Below are positions 59,512 through 64,000 of a DNA stretch of 64,000 bases, in pieces. Both the position numbers and the translations under genes were made by a program. The notes under the pieces are model-generated. The model had not been told where the DNA came from, searched no databases, and saw only the letters and a list, made by a program, of their open reading frames with translations. This DNA comes from Clostridium tertium (GTDB taxonomy: Bacteria; Bacillota; Clostridia; Clostridiales; Clostridiaceae): the NCBI RefSeq assembly GCF_017873245.1, contig NZ_JAGGJY010000001.1:124001-188000 (forward strand), in the 5' to 3' direction. Numbering within the stretch: the stretch's first letter is position 1; every line of letters starts with the position of its first letter.

Positions 59512-60657
59512 TTGGAGATTTATTTTGACAACAGTTCAACAACAAAGCCATATAAAGAAGTTATAGATGAAGTAGTCAATGCAATGGAGGAATATTTCGG
59601 AAACCCATCATCTCTCCATAGGATAGGTATAAAATCTGAAAAGAAGCTTGTTGAAGCAAGAGAATTTTTAGGAAAGAGCATAAATGCATCAAAGGACGAG
59701 ATTTATTTTACATCAGGTGGAAGTGAATCAAATAATTTAATAATAAAAGGCTTAGTAAAGCCTGGGCATCATATTATCACAACTATTTTTGAGCATCACT
59801 CAGTTTTAATGACATATAAAGAGCTTGAAAAAAATGGAGTTAAAGTTACATATTTAGATGTAGATAAAGAGGGAAAGATATCTCTAGATGATTTAAAAGA
59901 GGCAATATGTAAAGATACAGTATTAGTTTCTATAATGCATGTCAATAATGAAATGGGAGCAATACAAGATATAAAGAGCATAGGAGAGATTATAAAAGAA
60001 AGAAGTTCTAGAGCAAGGCTTCACGTTGATGCAGTTCAATCTTATGGAAAGTTAGACATAGATGTAAAAAAAATGAATATAGATATGTTATCAGTATCTG
60101 CGCATAAAATTCATGGACCAAAAGGAATAGGATTTTGTTACATTAAAAAGGGAATAGTTTTAAATTCATTAATAAATGGTGGAAGTCAAGAGGGTGGCTT
60201 TAGAGGTGGTACTCAAAATGTACCTGCTATAGTTGGTTTACATAAGGCAGCAGAGATAACTTTTAACCACAAAGAAGAAAATTTTAAATATGTAAGTGGG
60301 TTAAAGGAATATATGGTAAAAAGGCTAGAAGAAATAGATAATATACGAATAAATAGTCCTTTAAGTGAAGATTTTACACCATATATATTAAATGTTTCTT
60401 TTATTGGAGTAAGAGCTGAAGTTTTACTTCATTTATTAGAAGATAAAGATATTTTTGTAGCTACTGGATCTGCTTGCACATCAAAAACTAGTGCAGTAGC
60501 AGGAAGCTATGTAATAAAAGCTTTAGGGTTAAGTAATAAAGAAATAGAAAGTGCCATAAGATTTTCATTTTCAAAGTTTAATACTAAAGAGGAAATAGAT
60601 AAAGTTATAGATGTTTTAAAAAGTTCATTAACATTTTTAAGGAGAGTAAGAAAATGA
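59512..60657 (+). CDS. Cysteine desulfurase, NifS/IscS family
   Basis: A 381-residue PLP enzyme taking sulfur from cysteine as a persulfide. It starts at TTG with GAAGGAGGGA 7 bases upstream. The N-terminus is EIYFDNSSTTKPYKEV, the PLP lysine is Lys199 in SVSAHKIHGPKG, and the catalytic Cys322 is in GSACTSKTS. The next gene, thiI, overlaps by 4 bases, so the sulfur is most likely used for tRNA 4-thiouridine (or thiazole), as with the NifZ-ThiI pair of Bacillus, more than for Fe-S clusters. No iscU lies nearby. Confidence 0.94.
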   Translation: MEIYFDNSSTTKPYKEVIDEVVNAMEEYFGNPSSLHRIGIKSEKKLVEAREFLGKSINASKDEIYFTSGGSESNNLIIKGLVKPGHHIITTIFEHHSVLMTYKELEKNGVKVTYLDVDKEGKISLDDLKEAICKDTVLVSIMHVNNEMGAIQDIKSIGEIIKERSSRARLHVDAVQSYGKLDIDVKKMNIDMLSVSAHKIHGPKGIGFCYIKKGIVLNSLINGGSQEGGFRGGTQNVPAIVGLHKAAEITFNHKEENFKYVSGLKEYMVKRLEEIDNIRINSPLSEDFTPYILNVSFIGVRAEVLLHLLEDKDIFVATGSACTSKTSAVAGSYVIKALGLSNKEIESAIRFSFSKFNTKEEIDKVIDVLKSSLTFLRRVRK

Positions 60658-61808
60658 ATAAATTAATATTAGTAAAATATGCATCAGAGATTTTTTTAAA
60701 GGGCTTAAATAGAAATAAGTTTGAAAAAAGATTAAGAGACAATATAAAGAAAAAGCTAAAAGGAATTGAGCATACATTAATATCTGATCAAGGTAGATAT
60801 TTTATTAAGGCAGATGATATAGAAGAAGCTACTGAAAGAGTAAGAAAAGTTTTTGGAGTTGCTGAGGTTTGTATAGTAACAGAAGTTCCAAGAGACATGG
60901 AAGCTATTAAAGAAGAAGCATTAAGAAAAGTTAAAGAAGCTAATCCTAAAAACTTTAAGATTGAAACTAATAGAGCAAATAAATTATTTCCAAAAAACTC
61001 ATTAGAAACATCAAAAGAAGTTGGAGCTTATGTAGTTTATCATATGAATGGATTAGAAGTTAAAGTTAAAAATCCAGAATGCTTAGTAAATGTAGAAATT
61101 AGAGAAAATGCATATATATATACAACTAAAGATAAAATAAAAGGTGTAGGTGGATTACCATATGGAATTAATGGTAGCACTATGCTTATGTTATCAGGTG
61201 GTATAGATTCTCCAGTTGCTGGATACTTAATGGCTAGAAGGGGTGTAGAATTACATTGTGTATATTATCATAGCCATCCATATACATCAGAAAGAGCTAA
61301 AGATAAGGTAAAAGATTTAGCTAAAATATTAGCTACATATACAGAAAGAGTAAACCTTCATATAGTACCATTCACAGAAATACAAATGGCAATAATAAAT
61401 GGCTGTAGGGAAGATGAATTAACAATAATAATGAGAAGATTTATGATGAGAGTTGCTTGTAGCTTATCTGAAAAATACGGTATTCAATCAGTATCATCAG
61501 GGGAAAGCATTGGGCAAGTAGCAAGCCAAACTATGGAAGGATTAATGGTAAGTAATGATTGTGCTGATAGACCAGTATTTAGACCATTAATAGCTATGGA
61601 CAAAACAGATATAATGGATATAGCAAGAGAAATTGGAACATATGAAACATCAATATTACCATATGAAGATTGTTGTACTATATTTGTTCCAAAACATCCA
61701 AAAACAAAACCAAGAGTAGATTTAATAAGAAAATCAGAAGAAGTTTTAAATATTGACGAATTAGTAAATAAAGCTATTGAAGAAACAGAGCTTGTAGTAT
61801 TTAACTAA
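60654..61808 (+). CDS. thiI: ThiI, tRNA 4-thiouridine synthase
   Basis: A 384-residue enzyme. It has an N-terminal ferredoxin-like and THUMP region (~1-165), then a PP-loop ATPase domain with LMLSGGIDSPVAGYLMARRG (SGG at ~181) and SVSSGESIGQVASQTMEGL. The C-terminal rhodanese domain of the Escherichia coli enzyme is missing, which is normal for Gram-positive ThiI; sulfur comes straight from the partner desulfurase. AAGGAGAG precedes the ATG, inside the desulfurase gene. Confidence 0.96.
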   Translation: MNKLILVKYASEIFLKGLNRNKFEKRLRDNIKKKLKGIEHTLISDQGRYFIKADDIEEATERVRKVFGVAEVCIVTEVPRDMEAIKEEALRKVKEANPKNFKIETNRANKLFPKNSLETSKEVGAYVVYHMNGLEVKVKNPECLVNVEIRENAYIYTTKDKIKGVGGLPYGINGSTMLMLSGGIDSPVAGYLMARRGVELHCVYYHSHPYTSERAKDKVKDLAKILATYTERVNLHIVPFTEIQMAIINGCREDELTIIMRRFMMRVACSLSEKYGIQSVSSGESIGQVASQTMEGLMVSNDCADRPVFRPLIAMDKTDIMDIAREIGTYETSILPYEDCCTIFVPKHPKTKPRVDLIRKSEEVLNIDELVNKAIEETELVVFN

Positions 61809-61847
61809 TATAGCTTTTGAACAGAAGATAAGGAAGTGAAGATAAGG

Positions 61848-63284
61848 GTGAAGAGAAAAGTATCTTTAGTTATAAGTGTATTACTATCAATATTAGTTAT
61901 GGTAGGATGCACTAATAATAAAGAAGCCTTAAATAGTGAGAAAAGATTAGTTGTTGCAATGTCTGGAACTTATTATCCTTTTACATTTTTAAATGGTGAT
62001 AAGATAGAAGGATTTGATGTTGATGTATGGAGGGAAATAGGTAATAGATTAGGATATAATATAGAGTTTACAACTGCATCTTTTAGTGGACTATTTGGAC
62101 TATTAGATACTAATAAAGCTAATACTATTTCAAATCAAATTACTGTTACAGAAGAGAGAAAAGAGAAATATTTATTTAGTGATCCATATGTTTATAGTGG
62201 AGCGCAAATAATTGTACAAGAAGGAAATACAAAATCAATTAATAGTTTTGAAGATTTAAAAGGAAAAAAAGTAGGGGTTGATCTTGGTAGTAATTACGAG
62301 CAAATAATAAGAGATAAGGATGTAAATAATGAAGTTTCTGTTGTAACATATCAAAATACAGATGCTGCCTTTACAGATTTATTACTTGGTAGAATTGATG
62401 GAGTAGTTATAGATAAGATTTCTGCAATAGTTACAATAAATGAAAAGAACTTAGAATTAGAGTTAGCAGGGGAGCCAATAGAACCTGTTGAAAATGCATT
62501 CCCATTTATAAAGGGTTCAGAAAATGAAACACTAGTAGCAGAAGTAAATAAAGCTTTAAATGATATGAAAGAAGATGGAACATTTGCTGAAATATCTAAT
62601 AAATGGCTTAAAACAGATGTAACAGGATCAAATACTAATTATATAAAATCATTATTTATAAGTATAATAAGTGGTTTAAAAACTACATTAAGTTTATCAA
62701 TAATATCTATGATAATTGCTTTAGTAATTGGAGTGATAATAGCTCTAATTAGAATTAATAATATAAAGATATTAAAGCAATTAGTAGAAGTTTATATATC
62801 ATTTTTAAGGGGAACACCACTTTTAGTTCAGTTATTTTTACTTTACTTTGGATTACCCCAAATAATATCACAATTGAAGGGGATTACAGCTTATACAGCT
62901 GCAATTATAGGATTAGCATTAAATGCTTCAGCTTATATTGCAGAATCATTAAGAGGTGCATTTGATGCTATAGATAAAGGACAAATGGAAGCTGCTTTAT
63001 CAGTAGGGATGACTAAGATGCAAGGAATGAATCGTATAGTTATGCCGCAAATGTTTAGAGTTGCAGTACCTTCCCTTGGAAATGTATTTGTAGATAATAT
63101 CAAAGGGTCTTCTTTAGCATTTACATTAGGAGTAACAGAAGCATTAGCTAGAGCACAAATGAGTGCAGCAGCAAGCTATAGATTTTTTGAAAGTTATATA
63201 GCTGTTGCAATAGTTTATTGGGCAACAATTAGTGTTTATAATGTTATACAAAAATCAATAGAAAATAAGCTATCTGTTTACTAA
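61848..63284 (+). CDS. Amino-acid ABC transporter, substrate-binding protein fused to permease
   Basis: A 478-residue fusion. A lipoprotein signal (KRKVSLVISVLLSILVMVGC, lipidated Cys21) leads into a family-3 binding domain (~30-260: VVAMSGTYYPFTFLNGDKIE, EGFDVDVWREIGNRLGY). A HisM/GlnP-type permease (~275-478) follows with EAALSVGMTKMQGMNRIVMP-type coupling loop and about five helices. Fusion tethers the receptor to the channel. I chose GTG 61848 (AAGGAAGTGA ~8 bases upstream) over GTG 61836, which abuts the site. The ATPase follows after 12 bases. Polar amino acids, perhaps cystine, are the likely substrate. Confidence 0.92.
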   Translation: MKRKVSLVISVLLSILVMVGCTNNKEALNSEKRLVVAMSGTYYPFTFLNGDKIEGFDVDVWREIGNRLGYNIEFTTASFSGLFGLLDTNKANTISNQITVTEERKEKYLFSDPYVYSGAQIIVQEGNTKSINSFEDLKGKKVGVDLGSNYEQIIRDKDVNNEVSVVTYQNTDAAFTDLLLGRIDGVVIDKISAIVTINEKNLELELAGEPIEPVENAFPFIKGSENETLVAEVNKALNDMKEDGTFAEISNKWLKTDVTGSNTNYIKSLFISIISGLKTTLSLSIISMIIALVIGVIIALIRINNIKILKQLVEVYISFLRGTPLLVQLFLLYFGLPQIISQLKGITAYTAAIIGLALNASAYIAESLRGAFDAIDKGQMEAALSVGMTKMQGMNRIVMPQMFRVAVPSLGNVFVDNIKGSSLAFTLGVTEALARAQMSAAASYRFFESYIAVAIVYWATISVYNVIQKSIENKLSVY

Positions 63285-63296
63285 GAGGTGTCAAAG

Positions 63297-64000
63297 ATGA
63301 TTAAAATAAATAATTTAAAAAAGAAATTTGGAAATGATGAGATACTAAAAGGAATAAATTTAGAACTGAAAAAAGGTGAAGTAGTAGTAATGATTGGACC
63401 GTCTGGGTCAGGAAAATCAACTTTTTTAAGATGTTTAAATTATTTAGAAGTACCTACTTCAGGACAAATTCAAATTGGAGATTTAAAGGTAGAAGTTGAT
63501 AAAGTTTCCAAAAAGGATATTCATAATTTAAGATCTAAATCAGCAATGGTTTTTCAAAATTATAATTTATTTAATAATAAAACTGTTATTGAAAATGTAA
63601 CAGAAGCATTAATTGTAGTTAAGAAAATAGATAAAAAAGAAGCAAATGATATAGCAAGTAAAGCACTAAAAAAAGTTGGACTATTAGAAAAAAAAGATGT
63701 TTATCCTAAAACTCTATCTGGAGGACAAAAGCAAAGAGTTAGTATAGCAAGAGCAATAGCAATTAATCCAGAAGTAATATTATTTGATGAACCAACTTCA
63801 GCTTTAGATCCAGAATTAGTTTCAGAGGTTTTAGCAGTAATTAAAGATCTAGCAAAAGAGCATATGACTATGATAATAGTAACTCATGAAATGAGATTTG
63901 CAAAAGATGTTGGAGATAGAATAGTATTTATGGAAAATGGAGTTATCGTAGAAGAAGGAACTCCGGAAGACATATTTACAAAGCCTAAAAAAGATAGAAC
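63297..64000 (+). CDS. Amino-acid ABC transporter ATPase, cut by the window end
   Basis: The first ~234 residues of an ATPase of the GlnQ/HisP class; the frame is open to the last base and only a few C-terminal residues should be missing. Walker A is [10 protein letters not shown], the Q-loop is MVFQNYNLF, the signature is [16 protein letters not shown], Walker B is [14 protein letters not shown], and the switch His is in [19 protein letters not shown] precedes the ATG. It powers the fused permease encoded just upstream. Confidence 0.94.
   Translation, partial: MIKINNLKKKFGNDEILKGINLELKKGEVVVMIGPSGSGKSTFLRCLNYLEVPTSGQIQIGDLKVEVDKVSKKDIHNLRSKSAMVFQNYNLFNNKTVIENVTEALIVVKKIDKKEANDIASKALKKVGLLEKKDVYPKTLSGGQKQRVSIARAIAINPEVILFDEPTSALDPELVSEVLAVIKDLAKEHMTMIIVTHEMRFAKDVGDRIVFMENGVIVEEGTPEDIFTKPKKDR

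Overview
The window is AT-rich and gene-dense. Almost every gene lies on the + strand, with strong AGGAGG-type ribosome binding sites and frequent TTG/GTG starts. Gene content (pyruvate:ferredoxin oxidoreductase, fused FliR-FlhB, FliY, CheC/CheD, FliW-CsrA, no P/L-ring genes) points to a motile anaerobic Clostridium sensu stricto chromosome. I do not name a species. No phage, transposase, CRISPR array, rRNA or tRNA was recognised.

Layout. 1-509: 3' end of pyruvate:ferredoxin oxidoreductase. 655-4927: a Cys/His-rich DUF1292 protein, a PHP phosphoesterase, an aspartate aminotransferase, a HAD phosphatase and a class IV aminotransferase. 5044-14724: chemotaxis and switch operon (DUF342/FapA-like, cheW, cheD, cheB, cheR, cheA, cheC, cheY, cheW, fliM, fliY) behind a sigma-A-type promoter and a perfect palindrome. 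14966-25179: late flagellar genes (flgM, flgN-like, flgK, flgL, fliW, csrA, flaG, an orphan, fliS, fliD, fliT-like gene, flagellin, second divergent flagellin). Sigma-28-type promoters precede flgM and both flagellins. 25180-25882: 700 bp without a gene. 25883-50939: the long fla operon from flgB through the hook, motor, export apparatus, flhA/flhF/flhG, a PilZ protein, fliA (sigma-28), a SwrB-like protein, a small membrane ORF, and flgF/flgG. 51284-52924 (-): CBS-domain Mn-dependent pyrophosphatase. 53357-55906: Ca-type P-ATPase. 56162-58954: thrC-thrB-ACT protein. 59139-59234: a 31-codon membrane ORF. 59512-61808: cysteine desulfurase and ThiI. 61848 to the end: an amino-acid ABC transporter (binding protein-permease fusion and an ATPase cut by the window edge).

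How they fit. The fla operon builds the export gate, basal body and hook, and ends by encoding sigma-28. After hook completion FlgM leaves the cell and sigma-28 reads the flgM operon and the flagellin genes. FliW and CsrA should adjust flagellin translation: the flagellin leader has a textbook CsrA hairpin plus a GGA in its ribosome binding site. CheA/CheW/CheY with CheC/CheD/CheR/CheB and FliY set motor direction. The PilZ protein suggests c-di-GMP input.

Most unusual items: a hook protein (FlgE) carrying five tandem ~100-residue repeats, a cap protein (FliD) with three internal repeats, an eight-G tract in the Walker A codons of flhG, two unannotated small membrane ORFs, and a composite hairpin element shared by two intergenic regions.
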